A stretch of 64,000 bases of DNA, taken from contig NZ_AUEW01000011.1 in NCBI RefSeq assembly GCF_000426185.1, forward strand, positions 118,972 to 182,971. The letters run 5' to 3'. Made by a program: the position numbers and the translations under genes. This DNA is from Cellulomonas sp. URHD0024 (lineage in GTDB: Bacteria; Actinomycetota; Actinomycetes; Actinomycetales; Cellulomonadaceae). Each line of letters begins with the position of its first letter. Positions within the stretch are counted from its first letter, which is position 1. Positions 15,780-25,260 of the stretch are shown here, piece by piece. The notes under the pieces are model-generated. The model was given only the letters and a program-made list of their open reading frames with translations. It was not told where the DNA came from and made no database searches.

Positions 15780-18700
15780 TCAGCCGACCACCGTCGAGGT
15801 AGCCGTCGACGCGCCGAGCAGGTTGACGTTGCCGCTGTACTCCACCGACATCGTCCCGGCCGGCAGTGCCGTGGTGACGATGGTGGCCTGCCACACATCG
15901 CCGACCAGAGTGACCGCCTTGGCTGCCGAGACGTACACCGTTCCCACCTTCACGCGAACGGTTCCGGTCGGGGTCTGCCCGTCCACCCCGGTCACGGCGA
16001 CGACGACCGTGGCCGCCTTGCCCTTCAGGGCGTTCTCGATGGTCGTCACAGCGACGGTGGACGCCGCCTTCGCGACGCTCACGGGAACGGTCTTGGTCGC
16101 GGCCTTCACCGTTGTGCTCTCGAGGTACTTGACGGTCAGGGAGTTCGTACCAGCGGGCAGCGTCGCCGGGAGGGTGACGCTCGCCTGGCCGTCCGCCAGC
16201 GTCGCCTCGCCGAGCTTGACCGTGCCCTTGAACACCTGGACGGTGCCGCCCGGCACGACGCCCGTGCTGTTGACCGTCACCGTGAGGGCTCCGGCTGTGC
16301 CGAACGTGAGCGCCGAGGGCGTCACCTCGATCGTCGCCGTTGCCTTGGCGACGGTCACGGCCCGGTCCCCGGCGCTCGACGCAGCAAACGTGTCGTTGCC
16401 GACGTAGCGGACCGACAGCTTGTGCGCGCCGACGTTGAGCGTTGCCGGCAGTGCGATCGTCGAGGTCGCGATCTGGGCGACGGTGCCGGCTGTCAGCGTG
16501 CCGCCCGCGACCTTCTCGGTGCCTTCCCAGATCTCCACGTTGCCGTCGACGGTGCCGGCTGCGGAGCCCCGAACGGTGACGGTGGCCGTTGCCGGCTTGC
16601 CGTACACGAGGGCCGTGATCACGGAGGTGGTCGTCGAAGCGGCACGGCTGACCGGGAGAGTCCCCGTGCCGGTGCCGGCGTCGATGTTGGCTGTCCCCGC
16701 GTAGGACACGCTGAACGCTGCGTCACCGACCGGAAGGGCAGTCGCTGCAGGGATGGGGAACGTCGCGCCGGCCGCAGAGACGGGCCTGTCGGCGATCTTC
16801 GTGTCCCCGTAGTAGAGCGTCGCTATCCCGGAGGGGACGCCGCCGTTCGTCGTGACGAGAACCTTGACCGACCCGACCTTCCCGTACACCAGGCCGGTCG
16901 GCGCGGTGAGCTGGACGGTCGGGGTGGCCTTCGCGACCGTGAGAGCCACAGTGGCCGACGCGGGTGCGATCTCGAGCGCTCCTGCGTACTTGACGGTCAG
17001 GGTGTACGACCCGGCGGCGAGGCTGGCCGCCAGCGGGACCGCGACGGCCCCGTCTGCGTTCGTCACGCCGCCACCGAGCCGGGCGGTGCCGTTGTAGACG
17101 GTGACGGCGGCCCCCGCGGGAACCTTCGCCCCGCCGACGGTGGCGGCGGCGTTGATCGTCGCGGCCTTGCCCCAGACGCTGCCTTCTGTCGTGGCCGTCA
17201 GCTCCGAGCCCTTGCCGTAGACCGTGAGCGTTCCGGCCCCGGTGGAGGGCGCCAGCCAGGCCGACCCGGTGTACTTCGCTGTCAGTGGGTACGTCCCGAC
17301 CTTGAACGCGTAGTCGACCGGGATGCTGACCGACCCGTCACTGAGGGTTCCAGTGCCGAGCTTGGTCGTGCCGGAGAACAGGTCGACGGTTCCGTCGACG
17401 ACCGTCCCGGCAGCCGTGACTGCGACCTTCACGTTCGTCGAGCCGTCGAGGTTCTTCGTTGCGGCCGTCACCGTGGTCTTGGGCACGGTCTTGGTGGTCG
17501 GGGTGCTGGCACCGGCGAGGGACACCTTGATCTGTGCGGTGCTTCCGTCTGCCGAGTTGACCGCGACCGTGAACCGGTTGTTGGGGCTCGCGTAGCTCTG
17601 CCCGGCGGCGAAGCTGGTGCGGATCGTTGTTCCGTCGCGCTTCGCCACGTTCACGAGCGTGTAGCCACCGCTCTCTTCCCGGTAGATGCGGACACCGGGG
17701 CTGTAGTACACCGGAGAGCCGGCGAGGGGGAACCGGCCCTCGCCGAGCATCTTGTAGATGGCGTTCGCGTCCGAGCCCGTCCCTGCGCGGTACTCGATCC
17801 AGTAGGGAACTGTGCTGCCGGGCAGCGTGAACTTCACCGCGCGGGTACCAGAGGTGCCATTCGACGGTGCGAGCGTGACGTCGGTCGTCGTGGCTTCGGC
17901 TCCGGGTGTGAGTGTCGTGACGGCGGCGTCTGTGCCGGGCGTTCCCAGACGAGCCTGGAACGACACGTCGAGAGAACCGGGGCCGACGCCCGCGTTGTTG
18001 TTGGCGAACGCCATCGGGCCGTACGCGGCGTAGTACTCCTTGATCGTCAGCGCACCGGTCGACGAGGGGTACTCGAGGTTCGAGTGGCCGAGGGACACGT
18101 TGTGTCCGAGCTCGTGGGTCGTGACGGTCAGCATGCTGCCGACCGAGTGGATGTAGCCACCGGAAGCCAGGCTGGTCCCGACCTGTGCGAGCCCGGCGTA
18201 GGGGTACTTGCTGCTGCATGACCAGGCGGAGTACACGATGAGGTGGTTGCCGTTGCCGTCGGCGCCACTAAAGCTCACGCCCGGGAACAGAGCGCTCGCC
18301 GCGTTCCACAAGGTCTCGGCTGCGACGCCGCACGATCCTGGCTTGGTGAGCGTGGCCGAGGCAGCGACGTCGGCTGTGCCGAATGCGCCTCGCCCTTCGC
18401 GAACCCAGTAGGCGAGGGTGTCGGCCGCGGACGTCTTCGCGGCGTCCAGAGAAACGCTGTTCGCCGCTGTCTGGGTGCTGTCGGCCACGTTGACCACGAA
18501 CAGGTGAAGCGGAATGCTGCCCGGCGTGACTGCGACGGCGGCCTGCGGTGTGATGGTCGCGGCAAGGACGTCGGGCGCGTCGCCACCCGTAGTGGTCGGT
18601 GCGGCGATCGCCTCGACGGTGGCGACGACCTTGTCGCCGGAGGTTGCGTTCGCGAACGCGGCTTCCTTGGCAGCCGGGTCGACCGTGTGCAACTGGCCGT

Positions 18701-18932
18701 CGGCGGTCAGGATCGCGTAGCTCGTGTCGACGCTGCCAGTGAGCTCGTCAGCCTCGAACTTGACGAGGGTGCCGGTGAGGGCGGTTGTGGACGATGTCGT
18801 CGCCGCAAGCGACGGAGCGCCCACGGCCGAGGCTGTTGCCGCCACGGCCGCAGACGGGAGAGCGAGGCTCAGCCCCACGAACGCCGCGGCGCCGAGGGCG
18901 ATGGCGCTCACGCGCGAGGAACGATCGGGCAT
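15780..18932 (-). CDS. secreted metzincin-type protease with six Ig-like repeats
   Basis: 1050-residue exported protein. The ATG at 18932 has CGGAGG upstream and begins a Sec signal peptide (MPDRSSRVSAIALGAAAF, cleavage near AVAATA). The zinc motif HELGHNVSLGH (His273, His277, His283) is of metzincin type, as in gametolysin-like M11 enzymes. From about residue 470 six beta-sandwich repeats of 80-95 residues follow, each ending like LTVAKA or PVSRA, typical of bacterial Ig-like repeats. There is no LPXTG or membrane anchor at the C-terminus, so it is probably secreted or loosely wall-bound. A role in matrix or surface proteolysis is inferred. The gene is flanked by the hairpin repeat. Confidence 0.85.
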   Translation of the reverse strand: MPDRSSRVSAIALGAAAFVGLSLALPSAAVAATASAVGAPSLAATTSSTTALTGTLVKFEADELTGSVDTSYAILTADGQLHTVDPAAKEAAFANATSGDKVVATVEAIAAPTTTGGDAPDVLAATITPQAAVAVTPGSIPLHLFVVNVADSTQTAANSVSLDAAKTSAADTLAYWVREGRGAFGTADVAASATLTKPGSCGVAAETLWNAASALFPGVSFSGADGNGNHLIVYSAWSCSSKYPYAGLAQVGTSLASGGYIHSVGSMLTVTTHELGHNVSLGHSNLEYPSSTGALTIKEYYAAYGPMAFANNNAGVGPGSLDVSFQARLGTPGTDAAVTTLTPGAEATTTDVTLAPSNGTSGTRAVKFTLPGSTVPYWIEYRAGTGSDANAIYKMLGEGRFPLAGSPVYYSPGVRIYREESGGYTLVNVAKRDGTTIRTSFAAGQSYASPNNRFTVAVNSADGSTAQIKVSLAGASTPTTKTVPKTTVTAATKNLDGSTNVKVAVTAAGTVVDGTVDLFSGTTKLGTGTLSDGSVSIPVDYAFKVGTYPLTAKYTGSAWLAPSTGAGTLTVYGKGSELTATTEGSVWGKAATINAAATVGGAKVPAGAAVTVYNGTARLGGGVTNADGAVAVPLAASLAAGSYTLTVKYAGALEIAPASATVALTVAKATPTVQLTAPTGLVYGKVGSVKVLVTTNGGVPSGIATLYYGDTKIADRPVSAAGATFPIPAATALPVGDAAFSVSYAGTANIDAGTGTGTLPVSRAASTTTSVITALVYGKPATATVTVRGSAAGTVDGNVEIWEGTEKVAGGTLTAGTVAQIATSTIALPATLNVGAHKLSVRYVGNDTFAASSAGDRAVTVAKATATIEVTPSALTFGTAGALTVTVNSTGVVPGGTVQVFKGTVKLGEATLADGQASVTLPATLPAGTNSLTVKYLESTTVKAATKTVPVSVAKAASTVAVTTIENALKGKAATVVVAVTGVDGQTPTGTVRVKVGTVYVSAAKAVTLVGDVWQATIVTTALPAGTMSVEYSGNVNLLGASTATSTVVG

Positions 18933-19586
18933 CTGCGGCCTCCGTGGCTGGCGTTGCGGTGTGGCTGACACGGACCCATCCCCACCGAAAAGTCCCGGCG
19001 GGGCGCATGACGGACAATCGGACCGAAATGCGTCGGCTCGATCCCCGCTGGTCGTGTCCTCTGTGAAATCGGCGACCAAAGTTGATCGATGAGGATTTCG
19101 CCTGCGGTTTTCGGACAGGCATTCACGCCCGTTGCGCCTATTCGCCCATTCGAGGTAATGGTCATTCCATTGAGTGAATGCGTGCCCTCTGAGCGGCCGG
19201 CGGATGGGGGAACATGCTGGCTGTTCGGCGGGTCCGGGCCCTTCAAGACACGCTCACAGGGCGTCCGACGCCTCGCCCAGCGCGCCCAGGCGGGCCCGTC
19301 GACGCCTCGGACGGGGGCGGTTGTCCTCAGGCAAATGACGCGGTCCGGACGTGATGGTCCAGGCGCCGCTCGTTGGCGCACGCGGTACGCGCGTGGGAAT
19401 GTGCTGCTGGAGCGTCATGAATCTCCGCCCGACGCCGATGATCGGCCTCATCGCGTGATGTGTCGGCCCGCCGATCGGCCCATCCGCAACCCGCCGTGCA
19501 TGCCGCAGCGGACGGCGTGCTCCGGACGAGGACCGTCGCACGGGCGGTGAGCTAGGAGGGGTCCTGAGCGCCCTCGAAGCTCTGGG
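18933..19586. other. non-coding stretch, lower G+C in the middle
   Basis: No convincing gene. Bases about 19070-19180 are visibly richer in A/T than the rest (ATGGTCATTCCATTGAGTG and similar), and probably include the promoter region of the protease gene reading left. A degenerate copy of the tRNA-terminator hairpin lies at 19345-19375. Confidence 0.5.
19345..19375. repeat. degenerate tRNA-fMet-terminator-like repeat, copy 4
   Basis: CCGGACGTGATGGTCCAGGC then GCCGCTCGTT aligns with the repeat core (CGGACCTGATGGTCCGGGC and TCGTT), with several changes that destroy the outer stem. Homology is plausible, not certain. Confidence 0.35.
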
Positions 19587-20375
19587 CTACGTGTCCTGCC
19601 GGACGCTGACGACGACGCCGCCGAACCTGGCCTCGCCCATGAGGCACTCCTGGCCGTCGACCCAGACGACCCCGTCGCGGGTGACCTGCGCGCAGACGGA
19701 GCGGTCGTCGGCGTGCTGCGCCTCGAACCCGCCGCCGAGGGACGTGTTGTAGCCCATGACCGGGCGGCCCTCGCCGCACACGCTCCTGGGGTAGCAGTCG
19801 TCGCACACGGCGGTCGGGTACCGCGGCGGGCCCAGCGCAGGACGCCCGCACAGGGGACACGGGTGGGCTCGGTCGTGCTCCCCGGGGACGGCGAGCAGCC
19901 AGTCGGTCGACGCGAGTGCCCGGAGCGCGCCCGACGCGGTCGGCTCCTTGGTGAGTCGGCGGAGGCGCACGAGCAACGCGTCGGCCCTGGCGGTGTCCGT
20001 CACGTCCGTTCGGAGCTCGGGTGCCAGATCGGCGACGCTGCTCAGACCGGCCTCCAGCGTGACGATAGCGGCGCGGTGCCACGCGCTGACGTCGTCGAGC
20101 GCGAGCGGGCGGCTCCTGTGCTGCACGGTGCGCCAGTAGTCCTCGACCGCCGCGGTCCGCGTGGGGTCGTCGCCCGGGTCGATCGACTCTCTGAAACCTC
20201 CGTCGACGGCGTGGATCGCGAGGCGCCGGTCGCACACGAACGCGAATCCGCCGCACCGTGGGTCGTCGTTGAAGCCTGCGTGGACGATCTCGACGACGGT
20301 GGTCGCATCCTGCGCGGTCTCGGTCGCCCACGCGCGGACATTCTCGCGTGTCACCGGAGGCTCGACCCCGGTCAT
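19587..20375 (-). CDS. hypothetical protein with zinc-ribbon-like cysteines
   Basis: 262-residue protein without a signal or membrane segment. The N-terminal half is helical and acidic. Near residue 175 a cysteine group appears (HPCPLCGRPALG ... CDDCYPRSVCGEG), likely a treble-clef or zinc ribbon. The C-terminus GVVWVDGQECLMGEARFGGV looks beta-rich. I do not recognise the family. It lies 91 bp downstream of eccC on the same strand, so it may be co-transcribed with the secretion locus. The ATG at 20375 is chosen. Confidence 0.6.
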   Translation of the reverse strand: MTGVEPPVTRENVRAWATETAQDATTVVEIVHAGFNDDPRCGGFAFVCDRRLAIHAVDGGFRESIDPGDDPTRTAAVEDYWRTVQHRSRPLALDDVSAWHRAAIVTLEAGLSSVADLAPELRTDVTDTARADALLVRLRRLTKEPTASGALRALASTDWLLAVPGEHDRAHPCPLCGRPALGPPRYPTAVCDDCYPRSVCGEGRPVMGYNTSLGGGFEAQHADDRSVCAQVTRDGVVWVDGQECLMGEARFGGVVVSVRQDT

Positions 20376-20466
20376 CGTCGCGCCGATCGTGTGGGCACGT
20401 GGGCCGTTGCCGAGCGGCTCGACGTCGCTCGGTCGCCGAGGAGAGCCCGCACGCCACCCATCGTGG

Positions 20467-23400
20467 TCATGTGGTCGGCGGCAGCCAGCCGAGCTGGACC
20501 ACCTGACGCCCGTGCGACCGGGTCACCAGCTGCCCGCGACCCGCGACCGACGGGACAGGCCGGACCGACCCGACGAGCGGTCCCTCGTCGGGGCTGCCCG
20601 ACAGCACGAGCCCGGGGACGGCCAGGTCGCGCAACGCCTGCAGGACCGGGTCGAACAGGGCCCGGCTCGCACCACCGGCGCGACGCGTCAGGACGAGGTG
20701 AAGCCCGATGTCGCCGGCCTGCGCGAGCAGCGGGGCCAACGCGGCGACGGGGTTCCCGGTCGAGGTCGCGACGAGGTCGTAGTCGTCCACCAGGACGTAC
20801 ACCTCGGCACCGGACCACCACGACCGCGCCCGCAGCTGCTCCGCGGTGACGTTCGGGCCCGGCAGCCGGTTGCGTAGGTAGGCGGCCAGGTCCGAGAGCT
20901 CGCTGCTGGCTTGGTCCTGAGTGGTCAGATAGCCCGCGAGGTACTCGTCGGGGATCTCACCGAGCAGGGCGCGGCGCAGGTCGACGGCGAAGATCTGCGC
21001 CTGAGCCGGCGTGTAGAGGCGGCGGACCTCGGAGGCGACGGACCGCAGGAGCGTCGACTTGCCCGCGTCTCCGTCGCCGAACGCGTAGAGGTGGGCGTCC
21101 TCCGCCGGGTCCAGACCGAACGGCGCGAGGGCGGCCTCGTCGACGCCGAGCAGCAGGCGGCGGTCGTCGGGCCCGGCGACGCGCCGGATCTCGTCGAGGC
21201 TGACCTTGTCCGGCAGCAGACGCAGCTTCGGACCCGGTTCCCCGCGCCAGTGCTCGGCGACGGTCCGGACGAGGTGGTCGACGCCGGCACCGAGGGTGTC
21301 GGCGGAGCCGTCGGCGTCGACACGGGGCAGCGCCGCGAGGATGTGGTGGCGCGACGCGACGATGCCGCGACCGGGCCGCCCCGCCGGCACGTTCGCCGCG
21401 ATCTTCCGGTCCAGCTCGGAGTCGCTCGGGTCGCCGAGGCGCAGCTCGATCCGCGTGCCGAACAGGTCCTTGACCTGGGTGCGGAAGTCCATCCACCGGC
21501 TGGAGGAGGCCAGCAGGTGCACGCCGAAGGTCAACCCTCGACCCGCAAGCGCCTGGAGCCGGGCCTCGAGCTCCTCGAACTCCGTGCGGACGGTTCCCCA
21601 GCCGTCGACGACGAGGAACACATCGCCGTACCCGTCGTCGGCGGTCCCCTGCGCGCGACGCGTCCGGTAGGTCTCCACGGAGTCGATCCGCTGCGCCCGG
21701 AAGTACCGCTCACGGGCGTTGACGATCCCCTCGATCTCGGCGACCACCCGGCGGACCACGTCAGGCTCGCTGCGCACGGCGACGCCCGCGACGTGCGGCA
21801 GGCCGGCGAACGGTGTGAACGTGCCGCCGCCGAAGTCGAGGACGTAGACCTGTACCTCACGGGGGGTGCGCGTGAGCGCGAGCCCGGTCACGACGGACCG
21901 CAGCAGCGTGCTCTTGCCCGAGCGCGGCCCGCCCACGATCGCGAGGTGGCCCGATGCACCCTCCAGGGAGATGTCGAGCGTCTCGCGGCGCTGCTCGAGC
22001 GGCTTGTCGACGATGCCGAGCGGGATACGCAGCATGCCCGCGTTCCGCCAGCCCGGCGAGACGAGACCGAGCTCCGGGTCGGCCACGAGGTCCGGCATGA
22101 GCTCGTCGTACGTGCTCGGGATCTCCAGTGGCGGCAACCAGACCTGGTGCGCCGGCGTCCCCTTGCCTGCCATCGCCTGCACGGCGATGTCGAAGGTCAC
22201 GCGCTTCTCCTCGTCCTCCTCGACCACCGCCTCCGGCTCGTCGAGGACGGAGACGGTGAGCACGGGCGCCGCGGTGAAGGACTCCAGACGGGCGCGCGAG
22301 CTGGCCCGCGTCTCCGGCGACGCCGCCCGGCGGCGACCCTTCGGAGCCCCCGACACGTAGGACGCGCGGAACTGGACCATCGACGTCGGGTCCGGCTTGA
22401 GGTAGCCGACGCCCGGGACCGGCGGGAGCTCGTAGGCGTCGGGCACTCCGAGGACGGTGCGCGACTCGGCCGCGGAGAACGTGCGCAGGCCGATGCGGTA
22501 GGACAGGTGCGAGTCGAGACCGCGGAGCCGGCCCTCCTCGAGCCGTTGGCTGGAGAGCAGCAGGTGCATCTGCAGGGACCGGCCCAGGCGGCCGATGGTC
22601 ACGAACAGGTCGATGAACTCCGGCTTGGCCGTCAGCAGCTCGGAGAACTCGTCGCAGACGATCAGCAGGGCGGGCAGCGGGGCCAGGTCCGGGCGGTCGT
22701 CGCGACGAGCCTTCTCGTAGTCCGACACGTTGGCGAAGTTCCCCGCCGAGCGCAGCAGCTCCTGGCGGCGCACCATCTCGCCCTGCAGGGCGTCCTGCAT
22801 GCGGTCGACGAGCGTGAGCTCCTCGCCGAGGTTGGTGATGATCGCGGAGACGTGCGGCATGTCGGCCATGCCGGCGAACGTCGCACCACCCTTGAAGTCG
22901 ACGAGGACGAAGTTGAGGTCCTCGGGCGAGTGGGTGATCGCCAGCGCGAGGACGAGCGTGCGCAGCACCTCGGACTTGCCCGAACCCGTCGCGCCGATGA
23001 TCAACCCGTGCGGGCCCATGCCCTGCTGTGCGGACTCCTTGATGTCGAGCGCGACGGGCTGGCCCTGCGGGGTGAGCCCGATCGGAACCCGGAGCCGGTC
23101 GCGCGCCAACCGCGGTCGCCACGTCGTGGCGAGGTCGAGGTCGCGGACGTCCCCGATGCCGAGCAGGTCCGTGAGCTCGGACGACGCGAGGCCCTCGGCA
23201 CGCTCCGGCCCGCTGACCGGCGCGACCGGCAGCAGGCGGCGAGCCGTCGCCTCGGCCTCCGCCAGAGAGAGCAGGTCGCCGCGCATCTGCGTGGTCTCCA
23301 GGCCGTCGCGCTGCACCTCGAGCGGCACGCTCGTCCCGTCCGCGGTCGCCTCACCGAGCAGGAACCGCAGCGTGTACGGGTCGTCGAGCTCGTCCCAGCG

Positions 23401-24432
23401 CTCGGGCAGCACCAGCTGCGTGACACCGAGGACGCCGTCGGTCGTGAGGATGGCGTTGCCCAGCGGCACATGTCCGCCGTCGACGATCACGAGGACGTGC
23501 GGCAGCTGGCCGGCGCCTGCCGACGGTCCGAAGCGGGGTCGGTCGCGCAGGCCGTCCGGCAGCAGGTTCTCGACCTCGGCGAGCGAGGTGCCGATCATGC
23601 GCGCGGCTCCGACGGCGTCGTGGACGCTCGTGGAGTGTGCGTGGGGGAGCCACTTCACCCAGTCCCACTCCGGCAGGGCGCGGTCGGACGCGATCACGGC
23701 GACCTGCAGCACGTCCGGCGCGTGGAAGGTGCACAGCTGCGCGACGAGCGCCCGCGCGAAGCCGCGCGCCTCCGCCTCGGCTCCGGCCACCTCGACGGTG
23801 GCTGCGCTCCGGACGTCGAACGCCAGGGGCACGTCCTGCAGGACCCGGTGGGTGACGAGGAACCTGTGGGCTGCGGACGCCGCGACCGGGTCGAGCTGGG
23901 CCAGTGGCGCGGTCTGCGGCGGCTCGAGCTCGAGCGCCAGCTGCTGCGGCCCCGTGCCGACCCGGGCCGTCAGGAGGCCGGGCGAGTCTGCGCCTCGTTC
24001 CCACACGCGCGTCCGCTCCTCCGCGATCGCCGCGAGCGCCCGCGGGTCCGGGGCGTCCCACAGCGCAGCCTGGTACTGCGCGCGCCCGACCTGACGCACG
24101 GTCTTGCGCAGGTCCGTCAGGTAGGCGAGGTACTCGCGTCTGGCACCGATCACCGCAGCCTGGTGCTGTGCCCGCTGGCGCCAGCCGTTGACCCCGACGA
24201 ACCCCAGTGACGCGACGAGGAACATCCCGGCGGCGATCATGCCCTTCGGACCGGGTGACGAGACCGCGACGAACACGATCGACCCGACGCTCCCCAGCAT
24301 CGGGATGATGTTCGCCAGGACGCCACTGACCCCGTCGGATGGCTGGATCTCCGGCGGCGGCTGAAGGACGACCTGCCCAGTGGGCACAGGCCCCGGGCCG
24401 ATGTCGGTGCTGCGCTGCGCCGTGATCGACAT
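20467..24432 (-). CDS. eccC: type VII secretion ATPase EccC (three FtsK/SpoIIIE domains)
   Basis: 1321-residue motor of an ESX-like secretion system. Two membrane segments near residues 35-80 (MLGSVGSIVFVAVSS and MIAAGMFLVASLGFVGV) precede a linker and three ATPase domains. Walker A motifs are GATGSGKSE (about 480), GGPRSGKST (about 835) and GDGDAGKST (about 1120); Walker B-like segments are LLIVCDEFSELL, DVFLVVDGWG and VYVLVDDYDLV. All three keep the Walker lysine, unlike the EssC-like protein at 57361. In mycobacteria the polypeptide is often split into EccCa/EccCb; here it is fused. The ATG at 24432 follows a G-rich ribosome site. Open codons continue upstream but look non-coding. Confidence 0.95.
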   Translation of the reverse strand: MSITAQRSTDIGPGPVPTGQVVLQPPPEIQPSDGVSGVLANIIPMLGSVGSIVFVAVSSPGPKGMIAAGMFLVASLGFVGVNGWRQRAQHQAAVIGARREYLAYLTDLRKTVRQVGRAQYQAALWDAPDPRALAAIAEERTRVWERGADSPGLLTARVGTGPQQLALELEPPQTAPLAQLDPVAASAAHRFLVTHRVLQDVPLAFDVRSAATVEVAGAEAEARGFARALVAQLCTFHAPDVLQVAVIASDRALPEWDWVKWLPHAHSTSVHDAVGAARMIGTSLAEVENLLPDGLRDRPRFGPSAGAGQLPHVLVIVDGGHVPLGNAILTTDGVLGVTQLVLPERWDELDDPYTLRFLLGEATADGTSVPLEVQRDGLETTQMRGDLLSLAEAEATARRLLPVAPVSGPERAEGLASSELTDLLGIGDVRDLDLATTWRPRLARDRLRVPIGLTPQGQPVALDIKESAQQGMGPHGLIIGATGSGKSEVLRTLVLALAITHSPEDLNFVLVDFKGGATFAGMADMPHVSAIITNLGEELTLVDRMQDALQGEMVRRQELLRSAGNFANVSDYEKARRDDRPDLAPLPALLIVCDEFSELLTAKPEFIDLFVTIGRLGRSLQMHLLLSSQRLEEGRLRGLDSHLSYRIGLRTFSAAESRTVLGVPDAYELPPVPGVGYLKPDPTSMVQFRASYVSGAPKGRRRAASPETRASSRARLESFTAAPVLTVSVLDEPEAVVEEDEEKRVTFDIAVQAMAGKGTPAHQVWLPPLEIPSTYDELMPDLVADPELGLVSPGWRNAGMLRIPLGIVDKPLEQRRETLDISLEGASGHLAIVGGPRSGKSTLLRSVVTGLALTRTPREVQVYVLDFGGGTFTPFAGLPHVAGVAVRSEPDVVRRVVAEIEGIVNARERYFRAQRIDSVETYRTRRAQGTADDGYGDVFLVVDGWGTVRTEFEELEARLQALAGRGLTFGVHLLASSSRWMDFRTQVKDLFGTRIELRLGDPSDSELDRKIAANVPAGRPGRGIVASRHHILAALPRVDADGSADTLGAGVDHLVRTVAEHWRGEPGPKLRLLPDKVSLDEIRRVAGPDDRRLLLGVDEAALAPFGLDPAEDAHLYAFGDGDAGKSTLLRSVASEVRRLYTPAQAQIFAVDLRRALLGEIPDEYLAGYLTTQDQASSELSDLAAYLRNRLPGPNVTAEQLRARSWWSGAEVYVLVDDYDLVATSTGNPVAALAPLLAQAGDIGLHLVLTRRAGGASRALFDPVLQALRDLAVPGLVLSGSPDEGPLVGSVRPVPSVAGRGQLVTRSHGRQVVQLGWLPPTT

Positions 24433-24776
24433 GCCCCCGCCGTCCTTGTCCTGCTGCCCGCGAGGCGGCGTCAGCCGCCCACTCGAATACCGACCGTTAC
24501 GGTACCGGCTACGTCCAGCCCCGCCGCCCGCCGTCCGGGGGGTACCCGCCGACGGATCGGTCGCCGTCCGTCTGCACGGGAGCCTGGGAGCGCGAGTCTG
24601 TGAGCGCCTCGTCGCCCGTGGGGTTGCTGGTGAAGACGCCCGGTATGCCACGAGCGCGCGTGACGTGACGCGGCGAGAGAGAGCGCTGAACACCGACGAC
24701 GAGACGAAGGGCGCCTCGAGGCCCTGATTGCGGCCGGCGCCCGTGGCGAGAGGGTGTCCGTCGGTCGACGGTCGTC
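24433..24776. other. intergenic region upstream of eccC
   Basis: No gene can be supported. The part next to eccC contains the near-palindromic CCGTTACGGTACCGG (about 24493-24507), a possible promoter or operator for the minus strand. The rest shows no structure I can identify. Confidence 0.4.
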
Positions 24777-25054
24777 GTGGCCAGCGGAGCGCAGGTCGAC
24801 GAAGGGTTCTCCGGCTTCGTCCCGGTCCTCTACGACCGCGACGGAGGTCCGATGCTCGCGGTCTTCACGTCACTGGCTCGGCTGGGAGACGTGGCGGCGA
24901 TCGCGCCGTACGCGACGTCCATGACCGGTCGTCCAGATGATGCCGCCCGGCACGGGGATCGTCGTCAACCCAGGGCGACGCCGAGGGTTTCGAGATGCTC
25001 CTCGACGTCGTCGCCGATCTGCGCGCGTCGCTGAACACCGGCCGAGAGGCCTGA
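24777..25054 (+). pseudogene. decayed SseB-like gene
   Basis: Three reading frames together spell an SseB N-terminal-domain-like protein: GFVPVLYDRDGGPMLAVFTS through PYATSMTGR in the first frame, MMPPGTGIVVNPG in the second (from 24937), and GDAEGFEMLLDVVADL to GREA-stop in the third (ending 25054). Two single-base shifts, near 24932 and 24975, are needed. SseB-like proteins are frequent companions of actinobacterial type VII loci, often as possible accessory proteins. It lies between eccC and the Gly-rich substrate-like gene. Sequencing errors could mimic this; otherwise the gene is inactivated. Confidence 0.6.
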
Positions 25055-25208
25055 CTCCGCACGGACACGACCCCGACGGCGACCGAAAGGGTGACGTCCT
25101 TCCGCGAGCTGCCGCACGGCTGATGCGGCGGGTCAGGGCGTGATGTCGTTCGTCGGGACCGCCATCCGCGACGGCTCGTCGGGACCCCTGGTGTCCAGAG
25201 ACGCGAAA

Positions 25209-25240
25209 CGGGGCGCCTTGGCTTCCGCCAAGGCGCCCCG
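25209..25240 (-). terminator. strong hairpin at the 3' end of the minus-strand secretion operon
   Basis: Perfect 14-bp stem CGGGGCGCCTTGGC / GCCAAGGCGCCCCG with loop TTCC, 20 bp downstream of the stop of the Gly-rich gene. It is the likely transcription end of the operon that starts near 29411. No long T-run follows on the minus strand. Confidence 0.7.
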
Positions 25241-25260
25241 CAGAGTGAGCTCGCGAGCTG

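Noticed and set aside
15753..18221. 822-codon plus-strand frame opposite the secreted protease
   Set aside because: Gly/Arg/Asp-rich antisense reading; the minus strand has signal peptide, zinc motif and regular repeats.
12827..19375. Defined integrative element with att sites
   Set aside because: No integrase, excisionase or exact tRNA 3'-end duplication could be found; only hairpin copies, so it is left as a hypothesis.
20911..24210. 1099-codon plus-strand open frame opposite eccC
   Set aside because: Runs exactly within eccC, no ribosome site or domain, shadow of codon bias.
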